Shown here: positions 25,606 to 35,294 of the stretch, in pieces | How the letters are laid out: each line of letters starts with the position of its first letter | Position numbering within the stretch: the stretch's first letter is position 1 | NCBI RefSeq assembly: GCF_965219715.1 | Contig: NZ_OZ244785.1 | Location: 2,604,001-2,668,000, forward strand | Origin: Bacterioplanoides sp965219715 | GTDB lineage: Bacteria > Pseudomonadota > Gammaproteobacteria > Pseudomonadales > Oceanobacteraceae | Direction of reading: 5' to 3' | DNA: 64,000 nt | Position numbers and translations under genes: made by a program | Notes under the pieces: model-generated | Seen by the model: the letters and a program-made list of their open reading frames with translations, nothing else | Told to the model about the DNA's origin: nothing | Databases searched by the model: none

Positions 25606-27663
25606 ATGGATAAAAAGTATTTAATATTACTTCCATTAGTAGCGGCAATTTCTGCCTGCGGCGGTGATAATAACAGCTCATCTAGCGCTCCCACACCAAC
25701 ACCAAAAGCAGATAACAGAATTACTTCTGAACAGTTTCCTGGTGTTTCATGTGAGAAGGTAAGTGTTTCTACAACCAGTGGGAATAACCTAACGGCTTAT
25801 ATTTATACTCCAACTGAGCTATCAGAAGACACTAAATTGCCAGCCATTGCTCAAAGAGATCCTTATGGCAGACTTTTAAACCTGAAGTGTTTTGGAGGCG
25901 CAATCCCGATCGATAGCGCTACTTTTGTTCGAGCAGGTTATGTCTATGTAATACAAGAAAACAGAGGCACGAATGCGTCTGAGGGTTTATTCAAACCTTT
26001 TGTTGATGAGGCAAAAGATGGTGCAGAACTTATCGACTGGATCAGTAAACAAGAATGGTCTGACGGTAATGTTGGTATGCGCGGACCATCTTATTCGGGT
26101 ATCAATACTTGGCAAGCTGCCACTGAAGCGCCAGCGGCTTTGAAAGCAATATCAACCTCGGTCACACCGGAAGATGCCCATAGAGACGCGGCTTATAATG
26201 ATGGTGTTTTTGCTCTTAACACCACACTGAGCTGGTTTGAAACTTCATTTGTAGCCGACAACATCATAAGGAAAGAGACCGCAGCAGGTTCAAGCGCGGA
26301 AGACATTCAAGCCAAAGTTGGCGCACGTGCAGCCATCCTCTCCCGTTTATATAGCGAGCATGCTCAAAAGCTTCCGGTGTCCTCTATTGATATTTTCGAC
26401 GGTTTGGATATCGATAACTTCTGGAATGAGACAATCGCGAATCCTGATTATGACCCATACTGGCGACGCGTTGATGTCGGTGAAAAAATCGACAACATCA
26501 AAGTGCCAGCACTGATACACGGTGCCTGGTACGATGTTTTTGCAAATGGAACTGTGGAACTTTATAAAAACATGAAGTCGCACGCCGGAAGCAAAGAAGC
26601 ACAGGAGGGCACCAAATTGCTCATGAGCCAATACGGCCATTCTATGAATCAGAGCACGCCAAGCTTTGGCCTGCCTGCTTACGGCTATTTCAGAGACTTT
26701 GCAACGGTGGCTGCTGCCGCTGCAGCAAAGGATGAAAGTGCATTGGCATCTTTTAAACCCTATGATCTCGATTTCTTTAACTTTCATTTAAAAGGAATGG
26801 AAAACGGGTTTAACTCTACACCAAACGTTCAGTTGACCGTTCTGGTCCCACCCAATGCAGGCGAAACTGGCAGCACCTTTCAGGTAACCGGCACTGAGTA
26901 TCCATTACCTGATACGGAATACAAATCCTTCTACCTGCAAAGCAGCGGAGATGCAAATGACCGTGCTGGCAGCGGAGCTTTATCTGAAAGCCCAAGCATG
27001 GCAAACGGCAATATTCCTTTTGTAGGAAGTGTTGCTGCTGGTAGCGCTGCTGCGGATGTGTTTATGTATGATCCGGCCAACCCTGTGCCAACTACAGGCG
27101 GAAACCTTTGCTGTGGTAATGACCAGATTCGCCAATTAGACTCAATGGCGCCACAGTCAGGTGCTGTCGATCAAACAGCGGTTGAAGAACGAGCCGATGT
27201 ATTGGTTTACACAACACCAGCACTGGATGATGATATGGCAGTTATCGGACCCGTCAGTGTAAGACTATTTGCCAAAACTGACGGAATGGATACAGATTTT
27301 ACGGCTAAATTAGTAGCAGTACGTCCTGACGGTAAAACCCATAATCTAATCGATGGTATTGTTCGTGCTAAATTACGCTCAGGATCGAAAAACGCACCTG
27401 AGTTGGTTGAGCCGAACAGAACGTACGAATACGAGATTCAGCTCGGTAATATCGCCACGATGTTCCCTAAAGGCCACAAAATACGCCTTCAGGTAAGCTC
27501 TTCTAACTTCCCTAAATATGCAAGAAACCTGAATACTGGAAAATCTAATCTGACAACATCAGAGACCCGCGTAGCGAAGCAGGTAATACTGCATGATGCT
27601 GCCCATCAGTCACGCTTAATTCTGCCTGTTGTAGACAGTGTCAGCATACCCGCTACAAACTAA
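25606..27663 (+). CDS. CocE/NonD family hydrolase, secreted lipoprotein
   Basis: 685 residues with a lipoprotein signal (AAISAC, Cys18) followed by a Ser/Pro-rich linker, so it is anchored to the envelope. The alpha/beta-hydrolase domain has the nucleophile elbow GPSYSG with Ser162, and the helical cap and C-terminal jelly-roll expected of the X-Pro dipeptidyl-peptidase / cocaine esterase family; Asp and His candidates lie at WYDVFANG and QYGHSMN. Members cleave esters or amides with acyl groups. In this island it would release an acid from an ester-like substrate for the acyl-CoA synthetase. The start follows AGAGGAAAACAAG. It has its own promoter gap of about 180 bp. Confidence 0.88.
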   Translation: MDKKYLILLPLVAAISACGGDNNSSSSAPTPTPKADNRITSEQFPGVSCEKVSVSTTSGNNLTAYIYTPTELSEDTKLPAIAQRDPYGRLLNLKCFGGAIPIDSATFVRAGYVYVIQENRGTNASEGLFKPFVDEAKDGAELIDWISKQEWSDGNVGMRGPSYSGINTWQAATEAPAALKAISTSVTPEDAHRDAAYNDGVFALNTTLSWFETSFVADNIIRKETAAGSSAEDIQAKVGARAAILSRLYSEHAQKLPVSSIDIFDGLDIDNFWNETIANPDYDPYWRRVDVGEKIDNIKVPALIHGAWYDVFANGTVELYKNMKSHAGSKEAQEGTKLLMSQYGHSMNQSTPSFGLPAYGYFRDFATVAAAAAAKDESALASFKPYDLDFFNFHLKGMENGFNSTPNVQLTVLVPPNAGETGSTFQVTGTEYPLPDTEYKSFYLQSSGDANDRAGSGALSESPSMANGNIPFVGSVAAGSAAADVFMYDPANPVPTTGGNLCCGNDQIRQLDSMAPQSGAVDQTAVEERADVLVYTTPALDDDMAVIGPVSVRLFAKTDGMDTDFTAKLVAVRPDGKTHNLIDGIVRAKLRSGSKNAPELVEPNRTYEYEIQLGNIATMFPKGHKIRLQVSSSNFPKYARNLNTGKSNLTTSETRVAKQVILHDAAHQSRLILPVVDSVSIPATN

Positions 27664-27671
27664 AAAATATT

Positions 27672-27749
27672 GGAATTAATAGACTCTCTCATATTAATTC
27701 CAAAGCTATACAACCCCACCTCTTTTGGGATGATTTGAAAGAGGTGGGG
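27672..27749 (+). terminator. Two consecutive hairpins after the CocE-type gene
   Basis: GGAATTAAT/ATTAATTCC (27672-27701) and CCCCACCTCTTT/AAAGAGGTGGGG (27714-27749) are both perfect inverted repeats. The second has the strength of a terminator; it lacks a long T run. Confidence 0.6.
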
Positions 27750-28172
27750 ATGTCGTTCTCCTCATATTCATCAAGACTCAACTTGCGAAAAAGATCTGAA
27801 AAATAATTGCTCTATATGAGCACATGAAATATTTTTAATTTTTATGGTCTTAATTGAAATAAATTATCAGTAACTTTAGCCAGAAAACCGAAGTTCCAAT
27901 ACCAAACCAACGATAAGGTTTATACCCGCTCAGATAAGAGTGCCTGATTACAGCGAAGGAAACAGCAAAAACGGGCGATGACTTCCTGATGGCGCTCTAC
28001 GAAAGAATCTACAGAGTCATTCCTGATCTGACGAAGTGTATCAAGAGCAGCCATAGAAAAGCTGACTATGCTCTTTAAAACAATGACATTCCAGTTCTCG
28101 TACGCTCCAGAAGTGTAAACTCTATGATTAAAACAGTTGGATCACTATGGGCACTCAAATAGAAAATCAGAT
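27750..28172. other. Degenerate stretch with a short minus-strand frame
   Basis: No intact gene. On the minus strand 27920-28054 encodes a 44-residue frame (MAALDTLRQIRNDSVDSF...), and the same frame is open a further 30 codons upstream without a start. It may be the tail of a decayed gene, possibly linked to the insertion history of the island. Unrecognised. Confidence 0.3.
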
Positions 28173-28673
28173 TCATTGATTAATTGGTTTAAAACTTTTA
28201 GTAAGCCCAGGGTAATCCATAAAATCCGTATGTCGTATCACCTTTCCATTGACCACATGCAATACAGTAACACCTGAAGTTTCATACCGAACCATGCTCC
28301 CTTTCAATCCTACACTCGATGCCGGAAGCATACCCTTTACTTCTACCATTAAAATAACCCTGTCATTGGATACAAAGCTATCTTTTATGGTAACCATCAC
28401 CTCACCCTGAAGGTTCGCTTTCATGAAACTCAAGAAATCCTCCAGATTGTTAATCACTGGGGGGATTTCAAATTCAGCGGGGGCTGAAGGATCTTCAAAC
28501 ACCATATCAGGTGAAGCGACCTTTTGTACCAGATCATGATCACCTGAATAAAGTGCTTTGTAGTATGCTGTTGCAATCTTAGTTTGTGACATATCTAGAG
28601 CACCTGTGAATTGACTAATAGCAAGCATTGAAAATGCAATAAATATTTTTTTCAAGTCCGTATAACTTGTCAT
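28173..28673 (-). CDS. SnoaL/NTF2-like exported protein
   Basis: 166 residues. A signal peptide (cleavage around TGALD) is followed by a single NTF2-like cone domain: ATAYYKALYSGDHDLVQKVASPD, VFEDP and the closing VVNGKVIRHTDFMDYPG pattern. Such domains bind small hydrophobic ligands or act as isomerases and dehydratases; the export signal suggests a periplasmic ligand carrier. It is the last gene of the island on the minus strand; an inverted repeat CCAGT/ACTGG lies just upstream of its start. Confidence 0.8.
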   Translation of the reverse strand: MTSYTDLKKIFIAFSMLAISQFTGALDMSQTKIATAYYKALYSGDHDLVQKVASPDMVFEDPSAPAEFEIPPVINNLEDFLSFMKANLQGEVMVTIKDSFVSNDRVILMVEVKGMLPASSVGLKGSMVRYETSGVTVLHVVNGKVIRHTDFMDYPGLTKSFKPINQ

Positions 28674-28954
28674 CAGTATAAACTCGCCAGTAATATAACT
28701 GGCAGAATTATAACTGATTTTAATCGTATTACGGTATCACTATATCGAACACAAATTAATACATAGTGTGGTCGTGTTCATCTGAGAGTCTGTTGAAACA
28801 CTCACTTATCAAGACCTTAAACCATACTTAGAAGCCCCGATGATGATCATCGCCTATCTCAAGACATCGCTTTGACTTCTCCGCGGTGAAACAAAGTAAT
28901 GACTCAAAGTGTTGGCTGAATATCACCACTCTGATATTGGTTAAACTTATGAGC

Positions 28955-29869
28955 TCAGGCCGTTTGTGACTGATTATTTTTTTGCCTTTTTAAACGATGC
29001 AACGCAATCAGTGCACCGGCCACAAACAACATCACACCACCATATAACAGCAGCGCCAATAACACGGTATCACCCACCGGGTCTTTCTGACCCAGAACCG
29101 CCGGGAAAATAATCGCTTTTAACATCAGGCCTAAGTTGATATTACGTACCGCGACTTCCATATCGACCGCAATGGAGTCTCGCTTCGACAGGCGTAACAG
29201 GCCCCGGGAAACTAACCAGCTCATTAAAGTAATCACCAGAATAAAGCCAACCACCAGAGCCACGTTATCAAAACCAAACGCTTTTAGATCCAGACGACCG
29301 GAGCTGGCAGCACCGACGACAATGCCGAGCAAACCAACCAGAGAAATACGGATACACCACTTAGAAAAGTTCTCGGCGATTTTTGGTAAGAACTGCAGCA
29401 CTAACATACCGATACCCAGCGGCAGTAATAACGTCAGGGCAATTTCTTTCATGATTTGTGCTTTGGGCATCACAAAATCACCCGGCATATAACCGCTGAT
29501 TAACAGATCCAGCACAATCGGAGTGGAGAACAAACAGGCCAGCGTAGTGACCGCGGTAATCGCCACCGATAAGGCGATATTACCGCCAGCAAAATGAGTA
29601 AAGATATTCGAAGTAGAACCACCCGGTACCGATGAAATTAATGCCAGGCCAACTGCAATGCCACCGGCCAGACCAAAAGCAGAAATCACCGCAAACGCCA
29701 TCATAGGCACCATCACCATCTGAATCACGGTGCCGCTGGCAACGGCTTTCGGCTCCAGCAATAATTCCCGGAAATCTTTTAAGGTTAAGGTTGCTCCCAT
29801 GCCCACCATGGCAGTTACCAACTGAAATACCGAGAACCAGTATTCGTTGGCAATATAAAACTCGCCCAT
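28955..29869 (-). CDS. Bile acid:sodium symporter (BASS) family transporter
   Basis: 304 residues with about nine hydrophobic helices. The GGSTSNIFTHFAGGN segment in the fourth to fifth helices matches the crossover motif of BASS transporters, and the later VAVRNINLGLMLK segment fits the second repeat. These proteins import organic anions with sodium. The substrate is unknown; the adjacent NADH-dehydrogenase-like flavoprotein starts upstream on the same strand with about 90 bp between them, so they may be co-expressed. Confidence 0.85.
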   Translation of the reverse strand: MGEFYIANEYWFSVFQLVTAMVGMGATLTLKDFRELLLEPKAVASGTVIQMVMVPMMAFAVISAFGLAGGIAVGLALISSVPGGSTSNIFTHFAGGNIALSVAITAVTTLACLFSTPIVLDLLISGYMPGDFVMPKAQIMKEIALTLLLPLGIGMLVLQFLPKIAENFSKWCIRISLVGLLGIVVGAASSGRLDLKAFGFDNVALVVGFILVITLMSWLVSRGLLRLSKRDSIAVDMEVAVRNINLGLMLKAIIFPAVLGQKDPVGDTVLLALLLYGGVMLFVAGALIALHRLKRQKNNQSQTA

Positions 29870-29958
29870 ATGTCACCTGTTTGTTTTTATTCTGAACTGC
29901 CGTGATGGTAGAGAATTCAACAGGTGTTGGGAAGCATGGAAGTGTCAGAGCTAAAGAG

Positions 29959-31035
29959 TTATCGGGCGATATCCGGCTTAGTACCAAACCCCTTGTAGAT
30001 TTTATTAATAAACAGGTCTTTCTGTTTCATATTCACCAGCAGATTGGCGGTGGTCACTGCAAACGGCAGCTGCACCACGCCCTGTTTCTGGCCCACCGGA
30101 ATCAGCGCCATTAACGGATGGCGTTTATAGGTTTTGGAGGATTTATTCTTCAGCGTATTGTGAATAACTTTCGCCAGATGCTTGCCCTGCTCCACCGCCA
30201 GATATCCCAACTTGGCTTCGCCGGAGTCGGCAACATCGCCCAGAGCATAAAGGTTGTTATAACCCTCAACCTTCAGCTGAGCATTCACTTTAACCAGACC
30301 ACGTTCGTTAAGAATATCAGCCAGCTCGGCCTGCAAAAATTCGTTATTGGGTTGCGCGCCGGTGGCCGCAAACACAAGATCGGCATCCACTTTTTCACCG
30401 GTCGCAGAGTCAATATAGCTATCATCCTGTTGTTGATAGCGACGATTCAACTGCAGGTTAACTCCCAGGTTTTCCAGCTGCTGTCGGGCTTTTTGTTGGG
30501 CTTTGGTTTTAAAACCATCAAGGATCTGGCTGCCACCATGGGCCAGGGTTAATTCAATATCGGGAAACGCATGAGCAATTTCTCCGGCAAGCTCAACACC
30601 GACCACGCCGCCACCAATCACCAATACCTTTTTCGCCTGCTGCAGTTGTTGAAAAGATTGCTGCATTTCTGCGGTACGGCTGGCGATATCCAGTGCTGAG
30701 TGTGTTTTTGCAACGGCCATCGCCGGATAACGGCTACCACTGGCGATCACGGCATGCTTAAAGTGGATCACCTGACCATCGGCCAACCGGGCTTGCTTCG
30801 CCGACAATTGAGCGACTTCCGCCTGCATAAACCGACCGCTGAGAAAGTCGCGATAATGCTTGCGTGACTGCAACCGGGTTGCATCCGGCGCGGCGATATT
30901 ACGCAGGTTAGCGAAGGTCACTTCAAAGTAATCCTTTTTATCCAGCAATAAGGTTGTCACACCTTTTTTTGCCAGCTCCTGGGACACGGTAACTCCGGCA
31001 AAACCACCACCCACAATCAACACATCTGTCTGCAT
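29959..31035 (-). CDS. NAD(P)/FAD-dependent oxidoreductase, type II NADH dehydrogenase/FSP1-like
   Basis: 358 residues from MQTDVLIVGGGFAGVTVSQ. Two dinucleotide folds are seen: VLIVGGGFAG for FAD and KVLVIGGGVVGVELAGE for NAD(P)H, followed by the FAD-contacting LYALGDVAD. The size and order fit single-subunit NADH:quinone oxidoreductases, including FSP1-type enzymes that reduce lipid quinones. A GTG five codons upstream is a less likely start. A LysR gene is divergent from it, with a perfect 8-bp dyad in the gap. Confidence 0.87.
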   Translation of the reverse strand: MQTDVLIVGGGFAGVTVSQELAKKGVTTLLLDKKDYFEVTFANLRNIAAPDATRLQSRKHYRDFLSGRFMQAEVAQLSAKQARLADGQVIHFKHAVIASGSRYPAMAVAKTHSALDIASRTAEMQQSFQQLQQAKKVLVIGGGVVGVELAGEIAHAFPDIELTLAHGGSQILDGFKTKAQQKARQQLENLGVNLQLNRRYQQQDDSYIDSATGEKVDADLVFAATGAQPNNEFLQAELADILNERGLVKVNAQLKVEGYNNLYALGDVADSGEAKLGYLAVEQGKHLAKVIHNTLKNKSSKTYKRHPLMALIPVGQKQGVVQLPFAVTTANLLVNMKQKDLFINKIYKGFGTKPDIAR

Positions 31036-31167
31036 TTTGTTCGCTCTCACGTATTAATTTCACCATCATCAGGCCTGCTGCGGATTACCAACCCGGACCT
31101 GAACAATCAGATGGTTTGATATTAGATTGTTGCGAAAACAGTGTGAACGAGCGAATATAAGACAGCA

Positions 31168-31185
31168 GCGTGCATTTATGCACGC
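31168..31185. promoter_or_regulatory. Candidate operator dyad between flavoprotein and LysR genes
   Basis: GCGTGCAT-TT-ATGCACGC, perfect 8-bp arms, lies 31 bp ahead of the LysR start in the divergent gap. Confidence 0.4.
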
Positions 31186-31215
31186 CCCAAACTACGCCCG
31201 CGTGAGAGCTCAATT

Positions 31216-32094
31216 GTGGATAAATGGAACGAGATACGCACCGCTTACATGCTGGCCAAACTCGGCACGCTCAGCGCTACCGCCACCGAGCTGGGGATTC
31301 ATCGTTCAACCGTGATGCGCCATATCGATGCTCTGGAAGCCCATCTAGAGGTCGTATTATTCCAACGTAACGACAAAGGCTATTTGCCCACGGAAGCCGG
31401 TGTTGAGGTAATGCGCCTGGGAGAAGTCACCGATAGTCATTTCTCAAACCTGCCGCAGCGTCTGCAAAACAAAGAACAACATCTTGAAGGCAAGTTAACC
31501 ATCACCACCGTAAGCGAACTTGCGCCAATGCTGATGCCGGTGATTAAACAATATCAGCAACAACATCCGGCAATGACAGTAGAGATAATCGGCGACTTAC
31601 GTAATTTTAATCTGGAATACGGTGAAGCGGATGTCGCTATTCGCGGTGGCGACAAGCCGGAAACTCCGGACAATGTGGTTATGCCATTGTTCGAAACTCA
31701 GATGGTACTCATGGCACACCAGAGCTATCTGCAGCAGTTTGGTGAACCCACATTGGGGAACCTGAACAAACATCGTTTTGTTGCCATGAATGATCGTCCC
31801 GCCGTGTTGTATTGGAACGAATGGATTTATGACACAGTGCCTGCAGACAAAATTGTAGTAAAGGGGTCAACTCAACAGATCATCAGTCACGCTATTCTCT
31901 CTGGTTGTGGTATTGGCGCATTGCCTGTGGAAATGGCCAATAACAACACCGGACTTCAACCAGTCCTGGCTGGATTAGAGTGGCCAGCCAGAGCCTGGAC
32001 ACTGGTGCACCGGGATATGACCAAAACCCCGAAGGTGAAGGCTTTTATTGAATTACTGAAACAATATACCGATTGGCATATCATGCTCAGGTAG
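31216..32094 (+). CDS. LysR family transcriptional regulator
   Basis: 292 residues starting GTG (MDKWNEIRTAYMLAKLG). The helix-turn-helix is TLSATATELGIHRSTVMRHIDALEAHLE, followed by a substrate-binding domain. It is divergent from the NADH-dehydrogenase-like gene, which it probably controls together with the BASS transporter. Confidence 0.87.
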   Translation: MDKWNEIRTAYMLAKLGTLSATATELGIHRSTVMRHIDALEAHLEVVLFQRNDKGYLPTEAGVEVMRLGEVTDSHFSNLPQRLQNKEQHLEGKLTITTVSELAPMLMPVIKQYQQQHPAMTVEIIGDLRNFNLEYGEADVAIRGGDKPETPDNVVMPLFETQMVLMAHQSYLQQFGEPTLGNLNKHRFVAMNDRPAVLYWNEWIYDTVPADKIVVKGSTQQIISHAILSGCGIGALPVEMANNNTGLQPVLAGLEWPARAWTLVHRDMTKTPKVKAFIELLKQYTDWHIMLR

Positions 32095-32161
32095 CAAAAC
32101 CATAGCCTCTGCGGTAAGCCGCTTTATGTGGTTTACCGTATCAATAAAACAAGGACCGTTT

Positions 32162-33994
32162 ATGAAGTTTATTGCCGTATTCTGTTTGCTGTTCAGTCCA
32201 TTCAGCTGGTCCTCAGAAGTGCAAGAGTTCGTGCGCGAATATACCTATAAAGCCAGTGAAAATGACTCCAAAGTCAGTGCCCGTAACGCCGCGATGCAAC
32301 AGCTGCAATCGCTGCTGATTCAGGAAGTGGGGGTACAGGTTCACGCTTCCTTTGAGCAAACAGAAACCCTGGATAACGATGCTTTCAGCCGCCAGGTACA
32401 GGCCAACTATCAAACCTTTTCCCGCGCTCTCACCAAAACCAAAATCCTGAAACAAAAATGGGATGGCGAAACATTTTATCTGAAAGCACTTATCACGGTG
32501 GATAACGATAGCCTCACAGAACAAATCCGTTTAATCACGGTTTCACAGAATAATCCATCAACACCAAACCCAGCCGACTGTAAAACCATTCACAACCGTG
32601 CAATTGATATTCTGGCAGAAGCCAATCGCCCGGAGGTGGTAAAACAACTGGTGGAATATTCGCAGCAATATCCGATCGATAAAACATGTTATCGCTGGCA
32701 GCTTGGCATTCTCAATACCTTCACCAGCCTGGAGCTTGATCCGGCTGGTTATCGCAGTCATTTATTTGAACGTATCGAACAACAGGGGTCGTCTTATGCC
32801 GGAGATCTGATGTTAGCTGTTTTACCTTATGCTTTAGCGATTCAGCCGCTTTATCCACAGGAATGGTTAATCGTGGTTGAGACCTTGCAGCGCTCGACCA
32901 GACAGGTCAATAACTCCACCGTCAGAATTCTGGTAAATCACACCCAGGCCGAAAAGCAGGCCAATATTCATAAAAAGCTGATTGAAAAGAGCCAACAATA
33001 TCAGCCGCTGAGCCGCCTGAAAGAACAGCTGCAACAACTGACTCAACTGGCTGCTGAGGGAAAACTTGGGACGCTGAAACCCTTTACAGTCAGTGACCTG
33101 GCATCCTCAGTGCTAAACAGCAGCATTAACCGTATGCCAGCGTTCTTTATGAGTTATTACCAACAGGTTCACCAACAACTGGATATCAGTGTTATTCAGG
33201 GCCTGGCGAATACCGTGGCAAAGGATTTTAAAAATCACCCCAACAACGACAAAGTCGATTTTCTCGATTTCTATGTCGGCACAATCGAGCTGGATCGTAA
33301 CAGCAAACGCTGGTTTTTCAGTCTAATTCTTGATCTGCGCAAGAATCGTTTAGGAAAAGCTGAATTTAAACCAGCATTAACCCGGTTACTGAAAAATCAT
33401 CCGCATAAAATGACCGAGGTGATTATCTCCGGGCGTTATAACCGTCAGGCTAAGGAACAAATGCTGATTGAGTATCAGTTGGCCCATGACAGTATTCTGC
33501 CTGTGGAAGATTATGCCCGGATGTTATTTTCTGAACATCGCCGTGAACGGCAAAGCGGTGCAGATTATCTGCTGGCTTTTGATGAACGAGCCGCGCCGAT
33601 CAAACCTAAGATTCAGAAAGTGCTATCGCGCATTAAGGAAATTAATAAAGTCGAAAGTCCGCGTGATTTTGTCGTCTCTTTGCTGACCGTACTGGATAAT
33701 ATCAAAGCCAAAGATGCTAAATCCGTCGAACTGATGGTCTGGTTTACCGGCGACCTCGAACGCAACATCAGCAAAAAGGCCGAACAGTCACTGACACTGG
33801 TCGGCGGCCAGGCACTTGAGACAATCCGGCAACACTATCCAACATTAAAACCAACCGCACAGAGACGTTTGATCACAGTAATCGGCAGCTTCCTCGACAA
33901 TAAAGAGCAGTCACTGGAGTTTCTCAGATCCATCAAACCTGAAACCCCACAACAGAAATTTGCTGTGGAAGATGCGATAACAGCACTGCAGTAA
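32162..33994 (+). CDS. Exported protein with LPP20/FlgO-like N-terminal region, unknown function
   Basis: 610 residues from MKFIAVFCLLFSPFSWS (signal peptide cleaved near SWSSE). Residues 20-130 (REYTYKASENDSKVSARNAAMQQLQSLLIQEVGVQV) have the pattern of the SHS2-like domain of LPP20/FlgO proteins; the rest is alpha-helical repeat-like sequence. The upstream in-frame ATG at 32126 lacks a ribosome-binding site while ACAAGGA precedes the chosen one. It is predicted periplasmic. Function unknown. Confidence 0.72.
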   Translation: MKFIAVFCLLFSPFSWSSEVQEFVREYTYKASENDSKVSARNAAMQQLQSLLIQEVGVQVHASFEQTETLDNDAFSRQVQANYQTFSRALTKTKILKQKWDGETFYLKALITVDNDSLTEQIRLITVSQNNPSTPNPADCKTIHNRAIDILAEANRPEVVKQLVEYSQQYPIDKTCYRWQLGILNTFTSLELDPAGYRSHLFERIEQQGSSYAGDLMLAVLPYALAIQPLYPQEWLIVVETLQRSTRQVNNSTVRILVNHTQAEKQANIHKKLIEKSQQYQPLSRLKEQLQQLTQLAAEGKLGTLKPFTVSDLASSVLNSSINRMPAFFMSYYQQVHQQLDISVIQGLANTVAKDFKNHPNNDKVDFLDFYVGTIELDRNSKRWFFSLILDLRKNRLGKAEFKPALTRLLKNHPHKMTEVIISGRYNRQAKEQMLIEYQLAHDSILPVEDYARMLFSEHRRERQSGADYLLAFDERAAPIKPKIQKVLSRIKEINKVESPRDFVVSLLTVLDNIKAKDAKSVELMVWFTGDLERNISKKAEQSLTLVGGQALETIRQHYPTLKPTAQRRLITVIGSFLDNKEQSLEFLRSIKPETPQQKFAVEDAITALQ

Positions 33995-34082
33995 ATCTGC
34001 CCCGATTGAACCTATACCTGACACACTGAGCCTGATATAACTTTCAATAATAATAATAATAAGCAGCAACAGGATATGGACA

Positions 34083-35225
34083 GTGACAGATTCACGGCAA
34101 AATGGCCCGGCAAACCAGTATCAACATAATGGCTGGATCGTCTCTCCCTACTCTCAGAAAACTCTGGCCTACCTGAAATACAAGGGTATTCCCCACTTTA
34201 ACCATGTTCCTAATGGTTACGAATTAATGCGCACTATCCCGAAACATGTGGGCAAACCAATCATGCCAACCGTGGTGACACCGCAGGGCGAATGGTTACA
34301 GGATTCGGCTGAAATCATTGATTATTTTGAAGCTCAATTTCCACAACACAGTATCGAGCCAACAACGCCAAAACAACGCATCGCTGCTCACCTGCTGGAA
34401 TTGCACGGTGATGAGTGGCTGATTTTACCCGCGTTGCACTATCGCTGGACCGAACCGGAAAGCCGTAAGTTTATTGTTGGTGAATTCGGTAAGTATGCTC
34501 TGCCCTGGTTACCAAAATTTATCCGGGACATGGCGGGCAATAAGATCCGCAAAATGATGATGAGTTATATGCCACGCTTTGGCATTATTGGCGAAACCGA
34601 AAAAGGTGTACGACGCTATACCGAGAACCTGATTGCCTTACTGGAAGATCATTTCAAGAATCACAAGTATTTCCTCGGCAACCGCCCGTGTGTGGGTGAC
34701 TTTGCCTTCTTCGGCCCGATCTTCGCACACCTATATCGCGACCCTGGCTCACGCAAATTGTTTATCGATGCTCCCCATGTCATCGACTGGATGCAACGTT
34801 TATTGGACACTGATGGTTCTGAAGCAACACCTGCTGCCAGCGCCAACAATAACTTTCTGGAAAATGATGAAATTCCGGCAACCTTAACACCGATATTCCA
34901 ACTGATATTTGCTGAGCAGTTTCCGTTTAATGTTGGCGTTATCGAAAAGATTAATCAGTTTGTTGCGGCTAAACCTGGCGCAAAACGGGTATCGCGTATT
35001 GTTGGTGAAGGTGAATTCACCATTGGTGGTATTCGCGGTAAACGTAAGGAATTCAGCTTCCTGCAATGGAAGGTGCAACGTTCCCACGATATTTATTCTC
35101 AGCTGTCGGATGAACAGAAGTCCGATGTGGATAACTGGCTGGATAGCGTCAACGGTGAAGCGTTTAAAAACCTGCAAATCAAACACCCGATGAAACGTGA
35201 GAATTATCGCGAAATTCTGGCTTGA
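34083..35225 (+). CDS. Glutathione S-transferase-like protein with extended C-terminus
   Basis: 380 residues, GTG start after CAGGATATGGA. The first 80 residues form a thioredoxin-like GST N-terminal domain (VSPYSQKTLAYLKYKGI and MPTVVTPQGEWLQDSAEIIDYFE), followed by the helical GST domain up to about 235. The additional 140 residues resemble no family I can name. The chemistry is probably thiol conjugation or ligand binding. It is transcribed on its own, with a hairpin after the stop, convergent with rsgA. Confidence 0.8.
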   Translation: MTDSRQNGPANQYQHNGWIVSPYSQKTLAYLKYKGIPHFNHVPNGYELMRTIPKHVGKPIMPTVVTPQGEWLQDSAEIIDYFEAQFPQHSIEPTTPKQRIAAHLLELHGDEWLILPALHYRWTEPESRKFIVGEFGKYALPWLPKFIRDMAGNKIRKMMMSYMPRFGIIGETEKGVRRYTENLIALLEDHFKNHKYFLGNRPCVGDFAFFGPIFAHLYRDPGSRKLFIDAPHVIDWMQRLLDTDGSEATPAASANNNFLENDEIPATLTPIFQLIFAEQFPFNVGVIEKINQFVAAKPGAKRVSRIVGEGEFTIGGIRGKRKEFSFLQWKVQRSHDIYSQLSDEQKSDVDNWLDSVNGEAFKNLQIKHPMKRENYREILA

Positions 35226-35249
35226 TCCGGTATTTTAGGTCGACAGGAA

Positions 35250-35282
35250 AAGCAACTCCTGGGTTTTCACCAGAGAGTTGCT
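35250..35282. terminator. Hairpin between the GST-like gene and rsgA
   Basis: AAGCAACTC and GAGTTGCTT enclose CTGG...CCAG. It sits between convergent stops; without a T tract its termination strength is uncertain. Confidence 0.45.
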
Positions 35283-35294
35283 TCGATTCAGAAA

